From Bacteroidia bacterium (lineage in GTDB: Bacteria > Bacteroidota > Bacteroidia > SXHM01), in contig JAJVIC010000001.1 in assembly GCA_022072225.1 (NCBI GenBank), forward strand, positions 124,001 through 188,000: 64,000 nt of DNA, read 5' to 3'. The position numbers and the translations under genes are program-made. The notes beneath the pieces were generated by a model that was not told the DNA's origin, did no database searches, and was given only the letters and a program-made list of their open reading frames with translations. Shown here in pieces: positions 35,415-44,561 of the stretch (positions within the stretch are counted from its first letter, which is position 1; each line of letters begins with the position of its first letter).

Positions 35415-37427
35415 TCAGTATAGCGTTTTAATCTTGTTAATTGTTTTGATTGTACTTTCAAAATCAACATTAATGGTATTACAATACCATTGAACAGAAT
35501 CCCACCTTGGTTGGTTTTCGGTAATTGTTTTTTCCAACGCTTTTTTGCGGGTTAGTGAACCTTCCCGTATCTGATTACTGCGGAAGGTATCGTTTTCAGT
35601 AAACCCTGCAACAACAAAATAGATGTAATTGTAAAAAGCGGCCGTTCCGTCACCTATACGCCAGGTTGTTTTTGTCCCCGGATCAGTTTCCCAGTCGTAT
35701 TCTTCAATCAGAATTTTTTCAAGTGGCTCTTCTTCCCAGGGCAGGTAATCAAAGATGTTAATATTCCGGTGTTTAATTACATAGTAAGACTTGAATGAAT
35801 CTAATGTATCAAGCAGTGAACTGTTGATATAAGCTGGATTCAGTACATATTCTTTCCCATAAAAAAACAACATTTTTAGTTTGTCAGATAAGGAAATAGA
35901 GTAGGTTCTGTCGCCATCAAATGTTGGTTTAATGCCGCAAAAACCTGTCTTAAATCGCGTAGTCTCCAGCATGTTTTCACCAAGGATGGATAAGTCCAGT
36001 TTATTTTGCTCCATCAGAAGGTTGGCAAAATAAAAATACTGCTTATCGCCTGCCATAAACAGAGGAATGGTTCCAAGATTCGGACGTTTTAACCATGCCG
36101 TTACATTTTTACGGATGTTGTCACGTTTCTTGCGGATATCAGCCGAGACCAGAATATGTTCTACTCCAAGTTTTCCGCACATGCGTGCCTGATTTCTGCG
36201 GGCAAGGTCGGTCAGCATTCCCCAGTCGTATGAAAAGGCAATGGGGTTCATGCCCAGTTCTTTTTTTACATAGTGCAGGGCAAAGCTGCTGTCGCGTCCG
36301 CCACTGAAAGGCATCAGGCAATCGGGCGAGCCATCTTTAGACCGGTAGCTGTCAAGCAGTAGTTTAAAGTTTTCAGCCCCTTTGAATTTTAAGGGTTGAT
36401 AATTGTTGCAGTAATTACACACGCCTTTACTATCGTATTCAATAAAGGGAAATGTTTCAGGCAGAATACACTTGGTGCAACGTTTAAGGCTTGCTATTCT
36501 TAAGTTTCTGCTATTAACTTCGTCTGTAAATACCTTTGGAACAGTTGTAGCTCTGTGTTCCATGCTCGTATTGATATAAACTGCTTTGTCGCTTACTTTT
36601 TCAGTGATTTCAACAGGTAAAAGCACTTCAGAGGATACAGTCAGGTTGTTGAAATCTGTTGAAATGTTAGTGAGACCTCGCACATGAACTGCGTTAGTTT
36701 CAATATTTACAGAGCAGGCAAAATTAGTGGGCAGTTGTTTGATATTTTGCTTTGAAAAAACAGAAGCAAGTTTTAGTTTTTCAATGAGCGAGTTTAGAAT
36801 AAAACGTTCAGAGGCAAACACAAATGCACTCTTGTCTTCAGAACTTACATAATACAGCGAGCCATTGTTGGTGGCTAAAATCAGGTTCTTGTTTTCAAAG
36901 GGTAATACTGCTATGGAAGTCATTCCATAAATCTCTTTATATAAATTGGAAAGAGCTGTTTGCAAGGTATCTCCCTGATTTAAAAATCTGCGAATAAGTG
37001 TAGGGATTACTTCCGAGTCTAAACCCGATAATTTTTCTTCATCACTGTATTTTTTCCAGAGTTCTGCATCATTGACAATAATGCCATTGTGTATTACTGC
37101 AAGATTGTTTTTGATTACGGGCTGATTATTTTCATTGTATTGCTCATAGCCATTGGTTACCAGGCGCGAGTGGCCGATAGTGGTAAAAAATGAATTGCCT
37201 GAATTAATAAGCCTGTCAACTTCATTTTTAAATACAGCTGAATTAACCAGATCCGAAGCAGGAAACGGGCTTTTAAGGTAGCGAAGTTCTTTCCCTGTAT
37301 GAATGGCAAATCCGGAAGCTTCCTTTCCGCGTGATTCAGAAAGAAGAAACAGGGTAGATGCTATTTCACGATAATGCTGCTTTACAGCAGACTCCTTAGT
37401 AAGAGAAATGCCAAAAATTCCACACAT
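35415..37427 (-). CDS. fusion of class-II glutaminase and N-acetyl-sugar amidotransferase (WbpG-like)
   Basis: 670 residues with two catalytic parts. Residues 1-280 are a class-II (Ntn, GlmS-like) glutaminase: Cys2 in MCGIFG, GHSRLVTNG (85-93), HNG (113-115) and LDSEVIPTL. Residues about 315-670 are a WbpG/PseA-type N-acetyl-sugar amidotransferase: four cysteines in CTKC (317-320) and CNYC (337-340), and the PP-loop SGGRDSS (375-381). WbpG-type enzymes turn a sugar N-acetyl into an acetamidino group, with ammonia normally from a separate HisH protein; here the glutaminase is built in. It lies between GT4 and GT2 genes, 2-5 bases apart. Confidence 0.92.
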   Translation of the reverse strand: MCGIFGISLTKESAVKQHYREIASTLFLLSESRGKEASGFAIHTGKELRYLKSPFPASDLVNSAVFKNEVDRLINSGNSFFTTIGHSRLVTNGYEQYNENNQPVIKNNLAVIHNGIIVNDAELWKKYSDEEKLSGLDSEVIPTLIRRFLNQGDTLQTALSNLYKEIYGMTSIAVLPFENKNLILATNNGSLYYVSSEDKSAFVFASERFILNSLIEKLKLASVFSKQNIKQLPTNFACSVNIETNAVHVRGLTNISTDFNNLTVSSEVLLPVEITEKVSDKAVYINTSMEHRATTVPKVFTDEVNSRNLRIASLKRCTKCILPETFPFIEYDSKGVCNYCNNYQPLKFKGAENFKLLLDSYRSKDGSPDCLMPFSGGRDSSFALHYVKKELGMNPIAFSYDWGMLTDLARRNQARMCGKLGVEHILVSADIRKKRDNIRKNVTAWLKRPNLGTIPLFMAGDKQYFYFANLLMEQNKLDLSILGENMLETTRFKTGFCGIKPTFDGDRTYSISLSDKLKMLFFYGKEYVLNPAYINSSLLDTLDSFKSYYVIKHRNINIFDYLPWEEEPLEKILIEEYDWETDPGTKTTWRIGDGTAAFYNYIYFVVAGFTENDTFRSNQIREGSLTRKKALEKTITENQPRWDSVQWYCNTINVDFESTIKTINKIKTLY

Positions 37428-37432
37428 GTAGT

Positions 37433-38533
37433 TTATTTATAAAGCCGGTCATTATCCTGTATATCCATCCACATGGCGAATAAAAAAGATTGAAAAGCAG
37501 TGATGGAAAGGAAAGAAAAAGCAAACAGGGTTTCAAATGAAACATTGGCACCGGTATAGATTGCAGCGGCAACTTTAAAAAGATATGGTAGCCAGATAAG
37601 GCCTAATAAAAATGAAAAATTATAGAGCAAAAAAAGCGGATGGAAATCACGAAACAAATATTTAATCCAAAGCCTTTTGAAGAAGCATTTGAAGAGCAAC
37701 CACGAGATTTTAGGTATTACTTTACCGATTTTCATTTTTGATTCTTCACCTACTTTATAAATAGGCTTTATTGGTATTTCACGCAGGGTGCACATAGCAA
37801 TATTCAGTTTTACCAGCATATCATTTGGCATGCCGTAACTGCGGTAAATATCATGCAGGCGTATAGCATTCAGCGCTGCATTTGAAATGGCGGTGTATCC
37901 GGTCTGCGTATCGCTTACCCGCCAGTAGCCCGATGCTAATTTTGTGAGTATGGAAAGAATGGAGTTGCCGAAATAGCGCACCTTGGGTATAACCAGCCAT
38001 GCACTTCTGTGAATGAGCCGGTTACCTTTTACATAATCAATGTTTTCATCAATAACCGGTTTGCAGATGCCTTCCAGCTCGGCAGGGTCCATTTGTCCGT
38101 CACCCGCCATCACTGCCGTACAATCTATATCATGGTCTTTACACCACTTATAGCCGGTTGCTATAGCACCTCCGACACCGCCATTTACTTTGTGGTTAAT
38201 TAATATTACCCGATCAGTTTCAGGATTTTTATTTACAACTTCTGAAGGATTAAACAGACGGATTTCGTCTTTGCCCTGTTCATAGATGACTTCCTCAGCA
38301 CGATTGTAGCGGTTAGCTGCAAAAGCCTGATTCAGTTTATTTTTTAGTGTCGTTTTTGGCGAGGTATCCTTTTCAATATATGATTTTACAACATCAGCCG
38401 TTTTGTCTTTGCTGCAATCGTTTACAATAATAATACGGTCAACAAATGCCGGCATGGTTTCTATAACCATACCTATTTGTTTTTCCTCGTTATAAGCGGG
38501 TACTACTACGGCAACCGTTTTGTTGTTGAGCAT
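37433..38533 (-). CDS. GT2 polyprenyl-phosphate-type glycosyltransferase with C-terminal membrane helices
   Basis: 366 residues. GT-A domain: AVVVPAYNEEKQIGMVIETM (8-27), IIVNDCSKD, VMAGDGQMDPAEL (D-x-Q-M near 131-134). Two membrane helices occupy the last 75 residues (around LLYNFSFLLGLIWL and LFAFSFLSITAFQ). This resembles DPM1/ArnC-like enzymes that make polyprenyl-phosphate sugars; a GT39/GT-C-like partner exists at 29207. First gene of an eight-gene minus-strand run. Confidence 0.9.
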   Translation of the reverse strand: MLNNKTVAVVVPAYNEEKQIGMVIETMPAFVDRIIIVNDCSKDKTADVVKSYIEKDTSPKTTLKNKLNQAFAANRYNRAEEVIYEQGKDEIRLFNPSEVVNKNPETDRVILINHKVNGGVGGAIATGYKWCKDHDIDCTAVMAGDGQMDPAELEGICKPVIDENIDYVKGNRLIHRSAWLVIPKVRYFGNSILSILTKLASGYWRVSDTQTGYTAISNAALNAIRLHDIYRSYGMPNDMLVKLNIAMCTLREIPIKPIYKVGEESKMKIGKVIPKISWLLFKCFFKRLWIKYLFRDFHPLFLLYNFSFLLGLIWLPYLFKVAAAIYTGANVSFETLFAFSFLSITAFQSFLFAMWMDIQDNDRLYK

Positions 38534-38572
38534 TTATTTTATATGAAGTGGCGAAAATAGCAAAAATAAAAA

Positions 38573-38600
38573 AGCAGTCCCCCATTCTGCGGGGACTGCT
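38573..38600 (-). terminator. rho-independent terminator (bidirectional sequence)
   Basis: Perfect 10-bp stem AGCAGTCCCC/GGGGACTGCT with an 8-base loop; T-rich tails on both sides (TTTTTTATTTTT on the minus strand). It lies between the FN3 protein gene and the next minus-strand gene, so it most likely ends the FN3 transcript. Confidence 0.85.
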
Positions 38601-38622
38601 TTTTCTTTCTGCACTTTCAAAC

Positions 38623-39300
38623 CTATCTTGCTCTAACCTGAGCTATGTCACTCATAGCTCCGTGGCCGGTGGCGCCAAGCGCCCTTACACGGAACTGATA
38701 AATGTGACCACTGATGAGGCCTGTTGCCAGGTACCTTGATGCAGTAACGGATTCAAGATGTTTCCACTCTCCGTTTCCTGCACCGGGTGTAGGTGTGCCG
38801 GGCATACCCGGAGGTATGCTCGCACTTCCACCATCACCGGTGAAGCCCAGATCTTTATATTCAAGCTCAAAAGCTTTGGCTGCTGTAACAGGATCCCAGC
38901 TCAAATCGATTTCGCCTTCGGTAAGCGTACTTTCTGCCACAAGGTTCTGCACCTGTGTCATCTGGACTTTTGGTCCGCGTTGCTTCCTCAGTTCGAAACC
39001 CGAACTGATAATCTTATCAGCATCTCCATTGCTTGCGCTCTGAACATAGGCAGCAAGTTGTTTGATCAGCAATCTCAACTCTTTATCCCTTAGGTTTTTT
39101 GCGATTATCAGATTGCGGTCAAAGCCACTGGCAGCGCTTATAGCGCTGCTCAGTGCGGTAATGGCCGCAAGAAAGGTCGCCAGATCAGGAATGGGAGTGA
39201 GAAAATTTGCATTTCCGGTCATTTTCCCGTGGATCAGGGTGGCTTTTGCCACCAACTGAACAGGGTTTAACCCGGAATTACCAACTTTAACAGTTGCCAT
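38623..39300 (-). CDS. fibronectin type III domain protein downstream of a 42-bp repeat array
   Basis: 225 residues, no signal peptide. Residues 1-115 are helical (LATFLAAITALSSAISAA, then LIIAKNLRDKELRLLIKQLAAYVQ) and residues about 120-225 form an FN3 module (IDLSWDP, ELEYKD, YQFRVRALGATG, then VRAR), with a Gly/Pro-rich loop. Function is unknown. It has its own terminator and an upstream tandem array, so it seems an independent unit inserted within the polysaccharide locus. The 319-residue gene at 9305 has the same layout. Confidence 0.85.
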   Translation of the reverse strand: MATVKVGNSGLNPVQLVAKATLIHGKMTGNANFLTPIPDLATFLAAITALSSAISAASGFDRNLIIAKNLRDKELRLLIKQLAAYVQSASNGDADKIISSGFELRKQRGPKVQMTQVQNLVAESTLTEGEIDLSWDPVTAAKAFELEYKDLGFTGDGGSASIPPGMPGTPTPGAGNGEWKHLESVTASRYLATGLISGHIYQFRVRALGATGHGAMSDIAQVRAR

Positions 39301-39519
39301 AATACTGGATGTTCGTTGCCGGGATGCGCCCGGTGTCGCCTTTCCCGCTTTGTGCGGGTTTCATGTATATAATGCAGGAGCTGCCAAAATGGAATAAATA
39401 AAAGTGTTAACAAATGTTAATATGCTGGTCTTTTCTTCGAAAAGTTATGAATGAAAATGACAGAAAATTGAAGGCTGCAGCGGCTTTCGTTGAATAAACA
39501 GAGAACGCATTTGGTTAAT
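39301..39519. other. intergenic region between the FN3 gene and repeat array 2
   Basis: No gene is visible. A small hairpin CCCGC-TTTGT-GCGGG lies at about 39345-39359. A degenerate copy of the 42-bp unit may occupy 39478-39519. No TAnnTTTG is found near the FN3 start on the minus strand. Confidence 0.5.
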
Positions 39520-39771
39520 TATGTTTTTGCTTTTTTCAATTATGAAAAGTGTTTTTATAATTATGTTTTTGCTTTTCTTAAATACGAAAAGTGTTTTCTC
39601 AAGTATGTTTTTGCTTTTGATAAGTATAAAAAGTGTTTGATTAATTATGGTTTTTCTTTTTTCAATTATTAAAAGTATTTCAATGAGTATGTTTTTGCTT
39701 CTCATAAGTATGAAAAACGCTGTTTTAATTAAGAATTTACCTTTTTAAATTAAGTTAAGTGTTTCTGTTAT
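39520..39771. repeat. 42-bp tandem repeat array 2 (AT-rich)
   Basis: Units start at 39520, 39562, 39604, 39646 and 39688, exactly 42 bp apart, with a degenerate sixth unit at 39730. The conserved part is TATGTTTTTGCTTTT, followed at a fixed distance by AAAAGTG, giving a CTTTT-N10-AAAAG dyad in most units. On the minus strand an ATG-started frame of 86 codons (39705-39445) would give 14-residue Lys/Ile-rich repeats (type NILEKTLFVFKKSK); the plus strand is open too. I do not annotate it as a gene. Period and placement match array 1, but the sequence does not. Confidence 0.93.
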
Positions 39772-39862
39772 TAAGTAAGGGCTTTATATTTTAATAATAT
39801 TGCAAAAGATAATTTTCAGTAAACAACTACAACAAAAGGTTGATGCAGTTCAGGCTATTTTT

Positions 39863-41008
39863 ATGAGTAAATCAATTCCGTTCAATCCATTTTCATCCCG
39901 TGAGGCCGACATGGCTTATATGAAAGAAGTGATGAATTCGGGACACCTTACCGGCAAGGGAAAATTTGCTGATAAGTGTGCTGATTTTTTTTCTGATAAA
40001 TACGGTTTTTCGAATGTTTTGCTTACCACCTCCTGCACCGCTGCGCTTGAAATGGCTGCCTTGCTTATTGATATAAAAGAAGGTGACGAAGTAATTATTC
40101 CATCCTTTACATTTGTATCAACAGCCAATGCTTTTGCCCTGCGCGGAGCAAAAATTGTGTTTGCTGATTCGGGAACTGAAAATCCTGATATGGATGTTGC
40201 CCAACTTGAAAAACTGATAACGCCCAGGACCAGAGCAATTGTTCCCGTTCATTATGCAGGTATAGCCTGCGATATGGATAGGATAATGGAGCTTGCAGCA
40301 AAACATAACCTGGTGGTGATAGAAGATGCTGCCCATGCCATAGACGGGTTTTATAAAGGAAAGCCCCTTGGTTCCTTCGGTAGCCTTGCTGCCTTTTCGT
40401 TTCACGAAACAAAGAATATCACGTGCGGTGAAGGTGGTATGCTGGTGATTAACGATAAAAAATTTGCAGACAGGGCAGAGGTGCTCATTGAAAAAGGTAC
40501 CAACCGCAAGGACTTTAATGTGGGTAGAGCATCAAAGTATGAATGGGTGGACTTAGGTTCATCGTACAGGCTTCCTGAACTGTCGGCAGCTTTTCTTTTT
40601 GCTCAGCTCGAGGCACTGGATCAAATTCAGGAAAAAAGAAAAAAATACTGGAATGCCTATTATTCAGGATTAACAGAATTAGAAAAGGATGGGGTTATTA
40701 AGCTCCCCGTAATTCCGGAATATGCTCAACACAACAGCAGCATTTTTTATATACTGTGTAAAAATGAACAGCAACGGGCACATCTGATACAAGGACTTTC
40801 CCTAAAGGGGATAAGTGCTGTCTTTCACTACCAGCCTTTGCACAGCAGCCCGTTTTATATAGCGACACAAAATAAATCAGTAGTTTTAACCCATGCTGAA
40901 AAGTATGGCAGTTGCCTGCTCAGACTACCTTTGCATGTCAACCTTACGGCAGGTGATGTAAACTATGTAATTGACTGTATCAGAGAAATTTTGAAAACTG
41001 AAATTTAA
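39863..41008 (+). CDS. DegT/DnrJ/EryC1 sugar aminotransferase (WecE-like)
   Basis: 381 residues from the ATG at 39863 (SKSIPFNPFSS, the usual family start; a TTG at 39800 would add 21 residues). PLP enzyme that aminates a 4-keto (or 3-keto) nucleotide sugar. Visible: TTSCTAALEMAALL, VIIPSFTFVSTANAFALRGA, VIEDAAHAIDGFYKG and SFHETKNITCGEGGM, whose Lys binds PLP. The start IPFNPFSSREADMAYMKEVM-type and LTGKGKFADKC resemble WecE/RffA, which makes dTDP-4-amino-4,6-dideoxygalactose. Paired with the methyltransferase-like gene 11 bases downstream. Confidence 0.92.
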   Translation: MSKSIPFNPFSSREADMAYMKEVMNSGHLTGKGKFADKCADFFSDKYGFSNVLLTTSCTAALEMAALLIDIKEGDEVIIPSFTFVSTANAFALRGAKIVFADSGTENPDMDVAQLEKLITPRTRAIVPVHYAGIACDMDRIMELAAKHNLVVIEDAAHAIDGFYKGKPLGSFGSLAAFSFHETKNITCGEGGMLVINDKKFADRAEVLIEKGTNRKDFNVGRASKYEWVDLGSSYRLPELSAAFLFAQLEALDQIQEKRKKYWNAYYSGLTELEKDGVIKLPVIPEYAQHNSSIFYILCKNEQQRAHLIQGLSLKGISAVFHYQPLHSSPFYIATQNKSVVLTHAEKYGSCLLRLPLHVNLTAGDVNYVIDCIREILKTEI

Positions 41009-41019
41009 AATCTACCCCT

Positions 41020-41667
41020 ATGATAAAGCTGCTTAAAGAATTAGTAAGGCTTAATAAAAACTATATACAAAACCATTTAGCAACAGCGAAAAAAGAAAAA
41101 GATACGCTAGGGAAGATAGATGAAATCATTAAAGCCGGTAAAGAAATTAAACTGGAAATAGGAGCAGGGGCTAAGAAAGGTAAGAACGGATGGATAACAT
41201 TAGATATGCACGAAGGTTGCGATATTGAATGGGATCTTAGAAATGGAATTCCGTTTCCCGATAATAGTATCAGTAAAATATATTCATCACATTTATTCGA
41301 ACACTTAACTTTTAAGGAAAGTGCAGGTTTGATGAAAGAATGTTTAAGGGTTTTAGAACCCGAAGGTGTTTTTTCAGTTTGTGTACCCAATGCAAAGTTG
41401 TATGTTGATGCTTATGTAAAAGATGATAAAGCCTTCTGGGCTTCAAATTCCCGTTTTATGCCGGCCTATAACGGTACTACAAAAATGGATTACCTCAATT
41501 ACATAGCCTATATGGATGGGCACCATAAGTATATGTTTGACGAAGAAAACCTTTTGGCGGTGTTGAAAAAAAATGGCTTCAGAAATGCCAAAACCAGACG
41601 TTTTGATCCTGAGATTGATCTGAAAGAAAGAGACCACGAGTCGCTTTATGCCGAAGGAGTGAAGTGA
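41020..41667 (+). CDS. SAM-dependent methyltransferase-like protein
   Basis: 215 residues. Residues about 44-75 show a nucleotide-fold start (IKLEIGAGAKKGKNGWITLDM) and IPFPDNSISKIYSSHLFEHL (about 79-98), as in methyltransferase-11-type proteins that act in LPS loci; the later MKECLRVLEPEGVFSVCVPN completes the core. Some members may have lost catalysis. It is cotranscribed with the aminotransferase. Confidence 0.85.
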   Translation: MIKLLKELVRLNKNYIQNHLATAKKEKDTLGKIDEIIKAGKEIKLEIGAGAKKGKNGWITLDMHEGCDIEWDLRNGIPFPDNSISKIYSSHLFEHLTFKESAGLMKECLRVLEPEGVFSVCVPNAKLYVDAYVKDDKAFWASNSRFMPAYNGTTKMDYLNYIAYMDGHHKYMFDEENLLAVLKKNGFRNAKTRRFDPEIDLKERDHESLYAEGVK

Positions 41668-41719
41668 ATTTTATTGCGAGGGCTTTCACCCGAAACAATT
41701 TCGTGTTTAGCAATGGGTT

Positions 41720-42682
41720 TCAGATATAGTGATTCGGCTCAAACACTTTTCCTGTTTTGCCTATAAAAAAATCATACAAGCCTAAACGTTCAGCATTTGA
41801 TTCGGTGGCAAGAAAATAATCCTTGCCTTTGATTTTTTTTAATATATAGACAGCTAAAATCTGAACTAACGAGTAATTATAAGAGTGTATAACTTCAGTT
41901 TTTGTTTTCAACTCGTGTGTATACCGGAAGTAAGAATAATTGCGGGTAAGGTAATAAGTCTTTACTTTTTTTAAATTCTCATTTTTATTTAATGAAGTGC
42001 TTCCTTCGTGTTTAACAATTGCTGTTGAAACTAAAAATGATTTTATGCCCGATTGTTTTCTAAGCCTAAAACAATAGTCTAATTCTTCGCCATACAGAAA
42101 AAATGAGTTGTCAATGAATCCGTATTTTTTTATGATGCTGTAAGGTATCATCATACAAGCTCCGTTTACATCTGCCACTTCTCTTACTGTTTCGCTTTGG
42201 AAAACTGCGCTTTTGGGTTTTCCGGAATGAATACTATAGTTGCCGAACATAACTTTGCCATTTGTATCCAATTCAAATCCTCCTGAAAAAGATATGGTCT
42301 CGTTATCCTCTTTCAATGAAATTCCGCCAAATAAACCCTCTCCTTTTTGCTGATAAGCACTTACAAGGTTTTCAAGACAGTCGTGTTGAACAACGCTGTC
42401 GTTATTTACTATCCAGAAAAGTTCATAACCTTTGTTATTTCCATAATCACAAGCTAATTTATTGCCACCTGCATAGCCCAGATTTTGTGCCGATTTAATA
42501 AGATGCAGATCCGGAAACTCTTTTTGAATTTTTTCTGCTGAATTATCTTTTGAACCATTGTCAACCACTACAATGCTGTAATTGCTGTACGTTAGTTTTT
42601 TCAGCGAATGAATGCATCGGATGGTGTCAGATGCATTATTCCAGTTCAACACTGAAATCAGGACATTAGGAACGTTTTTCAC
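41720..42682 (-). CDS. GT2 family glycosyltransferase
   Basis: 320 residues. VLISVLNWNNASDTIRCIHSL (8-28), VDNGSKDNS, NLGYAGGNKLA, then WIVNNDSVV (D-D equivalent N-D near 94) and GACMMIPYSIIKKYGFIDNSFF with the GEELDYCFRLRKQSG motif. This is the rhamnosyltransferase-like branch of GT2. It overlaps the next gene by 4 bases, part of a four-gene coupled set with the fucosyltransferase. Confidence 0.93.
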   Translation of the reverse strand: MKNVPNVLISVLNWNNASDTIRCIHSLKKLTYSNYSIVVVDNGSKDNSAEKIQKEFPDLHLIKSAQNLGYAGGNKLACDYGNNKGYELFWIVNNDSVVQHDCLENLVSAYQQKGEGLFGGISLKEDNETISFSGGFELDTNGKVMFGNYSIHSGKPKSAVFQSETVREVADVNGACMMIPYSIIKKYGFIDNSFFLYGEELDYCFRLRKQSGIKSFLVSTAIVKHEGSTSLNKNENLKKVKTYYLTRNYSYFRYTHELKTKTEVIHSYNYSLVQILAVYILKKIKGKDYFLATESNAERLGLYDFFIGKTGKVFEPNHYI

Positions 42683-43521
42683 TTGGTAAACAGCGATTTC
42701 ATTTTTCTCAAAGGAGTAAGAACTTTGCTTCCTAATTTATAGTCAGCCGTATTGTAAATCCATTTCATCTGGTCTTCATAACTTGCCTTCATTCGTTCTT
42801 TTTCCTGCCACAGACTTAATGGATCCTGAAAATGCTGTGCATAAAGGTTAAGGTGGTTAAGATATAATTTGCGAAGTTCCTTTTTTATGCGTTCGTTAAA
42901 GTCCCGTGTGCGTGTAATGGAGCCACCTCTTATCCGGTAGTAAAAATGTGTTTTTGGAATTTTGTAAACATCTCTTCCTCTTTCAATGATGGAAAGCCAG
43001 AAATCCCAGTCTTCGTAAAAGTATTCCATTTTTGTGTTCCACCCGCCTATGGCATCGTAGTCTTCGCGTCTGCAAAAAGCACTGCAGAAAATAAGAGAAC
43101 GTTTTAACATTTCTTCAATGGAATATTCGGGTAAACTATAAGGCCCTGTTTGTTCGCCAAAATATTCGGCATCGCAATATACAATTCCTGCGTTAGGATG
43201 TGTATCTAAGTATTCTACAGCATCTGCAATGTAACCCGGACTTATTTTGTCATCTGCATCCAGCGGTAAAATATATTTTCCGGATGAGTTATTTGTAGCT
43301 GTGTTTCTGGCTCCCGGCAAACCTAAGTTAACGGATTGGATTACTTTGGTGTTTGGTTTTTTATAATCAGCCAGTAATTGATTGGTGTATTCATCGGTTG
43401 AACCATCGTTGGCAATTACTATTTCATAATCCTTGTAGGTGGAGGTGAGTACAGAATCAACTGTTTCATCAATAAAGGCACCCATGTTGTAGCAGGGAAT
43501 AATTACAGAAACTTTAGGCAT
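42679..43521 (-). CDS. GT2 family glycosyltransferase
   Basis: 280 residues. Begins PKVSVIIPCYNMGAFIDETVDSVL, then IVIANDGSTDE, LPGARNTA and PLDADDKISPGYI (metal-binding D-A-D-D near 93-96). The acceptor-side motif is YEDWDFWLSIIERG. Donor and acceptor unknown. Overlaps the downstream GT2 gene by 4 bases and starts two bases after the end of the upstream one. Confidence 0.93.
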   Translation of the reverse strand: MPKVSVIIPCYNMGAFIDETVDSVLTSTYKDYEIVIANDGSTDEYTNQLLADYKKPNTKVIQSVNLGLPGARNTATNNSSGKYILPLDADDKISPGYIADAVEYLDTHPNAGIVYCDAEYFGEQTGPYSLPEYSIEEMLKRSLIFCSAFCRREDYDAIGGWNTKMEYFYEDWDFWLSIIERGRDVYKIPKTHFYYRIRGGSITRTRDFNERIKKELRKLYLNHLNLYAQHFQDPLSLWQEKERMKASYEDQMKWIYNTADYKLGSKVLTPLRKMKSLFTK

Positions 43522-43523
43522 AG

Positions 43524-44561
43524 TCAGAATAGTTTTCTTTTAAATTCATAAAGGCAGCGAAGAAACAGGAATTTCCGTTTCTCAAAACTGACAAACGGGT
43601 GAAGTGATAAAGAAGAGCTTTGAAAAATAATGTACATCCTTAACCCGTAGTTAGCATTAAAGCGTGCAATCTCATACCATCTGAAAGCAAAATATTCTTC
43701 AAAGAAATTGTCGTAGATTTTCAGTTCCCTGTTTTGTTGAATTAGTTTTTGCATCCAGGATTTAACAGCCAGAATATGCTTTATTTCGAGTCTGTCAAAA
43801 GCAAATGAAATACTTTTATGTAGTTTTAATTCATCCTGAGTTGGAAAAATTTGCAGCCTTTTCAGTTGGTTGAGAATAATAATATCAATATGCTCGTCTA
43901 TTTTGTCATTGCGCGTTTTACTGATTCCGCTTGCGTGTTCACGATACCGGGTAAGTTCTTTGTTAATGTTATAAATTTTCCGTGTCCGTGCAATTTCCAC
44001 ATAGAGCTGATATTCTTCAGACGGTGAATACCCTTTTACCAGGGGCTTGTATAAAATCTCTTTCCCAAGAGATGTATGAAACATCACAGAAGAGTGTACA
44101 AAGAAATTATTAAACAACAGGATGGCAGGGGAGTACTCGGCTTTTGAATACCAACAGGTTACTTCGCCAATGGGTTGGCTTTTATCATTTATTAATCTGT
44201 AGGCAGAGCCAACCATTCCATAATCTGCATGGCTTTCAAGAAACTCAACCTGTACCGATAATTTTTCAGGAAGGTATAAATCATCTGCGTCTAATACAGA
44301 AATGTATTTGCCTGTTGAATAATGCAAAGCGCGGTTGCGGGTATAAACAATACCCTCATTCTGCTCATTATTATAAACCTTTATCCGCGGGTCATTAAAT
44401 TTTGAAATTTCATCTGCAGTAGTATCGGTAGAGCAATCATTAATAATAATCAGTTCCCAGTTCTGATAGGTTTGAGACAATACACTTTCAATTGCCTCTG
44501 CAATATAGTTACCGGCATTGTATGCTGCCATATTTACTGAAACCAGAGGCGTGTTACTCAT
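43524..44561 (-). CDS. GT2 family glycosyltransferase
   Basis: 345 residues. PLVSVNMAAYNAGNYIAEAIESVLSQTY, IIINDCSTD, YTRNRALH and VLDADDLYLPEKL (D-A-D-D near 94-97). The C-terminal 120 residues are Lys/Phe-rich and may bind membrane. Its start overlaps the end of the fucosyltransferase gene by 4 bases. Confidence 0.93.
   Translation of the reverse strand: MSNTPLVSVNMAAYNAGNYIAEAIESVLSQTYQNWELIIINDCSTDTTADEISKFNDPRIKVYNNEQNEGIVYTRNRALHYSTGKYISVLDADDLYLPEKLSVQVEFLESHADYGMVGSAYRLINDKSQPIGEVTCWYSKAEYSPAILLFNNFFVHSSVMFHTSLGKEILYKPLVKGYSPSEEYQLYVEIARTRKIYNINKELTRYREHASGISKTRNDKIDEHIDIIILNQLKRLQIFPTQDELKLHKSISFAFDRLEIKHILAVKSWMQKLIQQNRELKIYDNFFEEYFAFRWYEIARFNANYGLRMYIIFQSSSLSLHPFVSFEKRKFLFLRCLYEFKRKLF

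Noticed and set aside
39445-39705. Small gene for an 86-residue Lys/Ile-rich repeat protein
   Set aside because: Same reason: period divisible by three, both strands open, very low complexity.
39520-39771. CRISPR array
   Set aside because: Units are contiguous and degenerate over their full length; no spacers and no cas genes.
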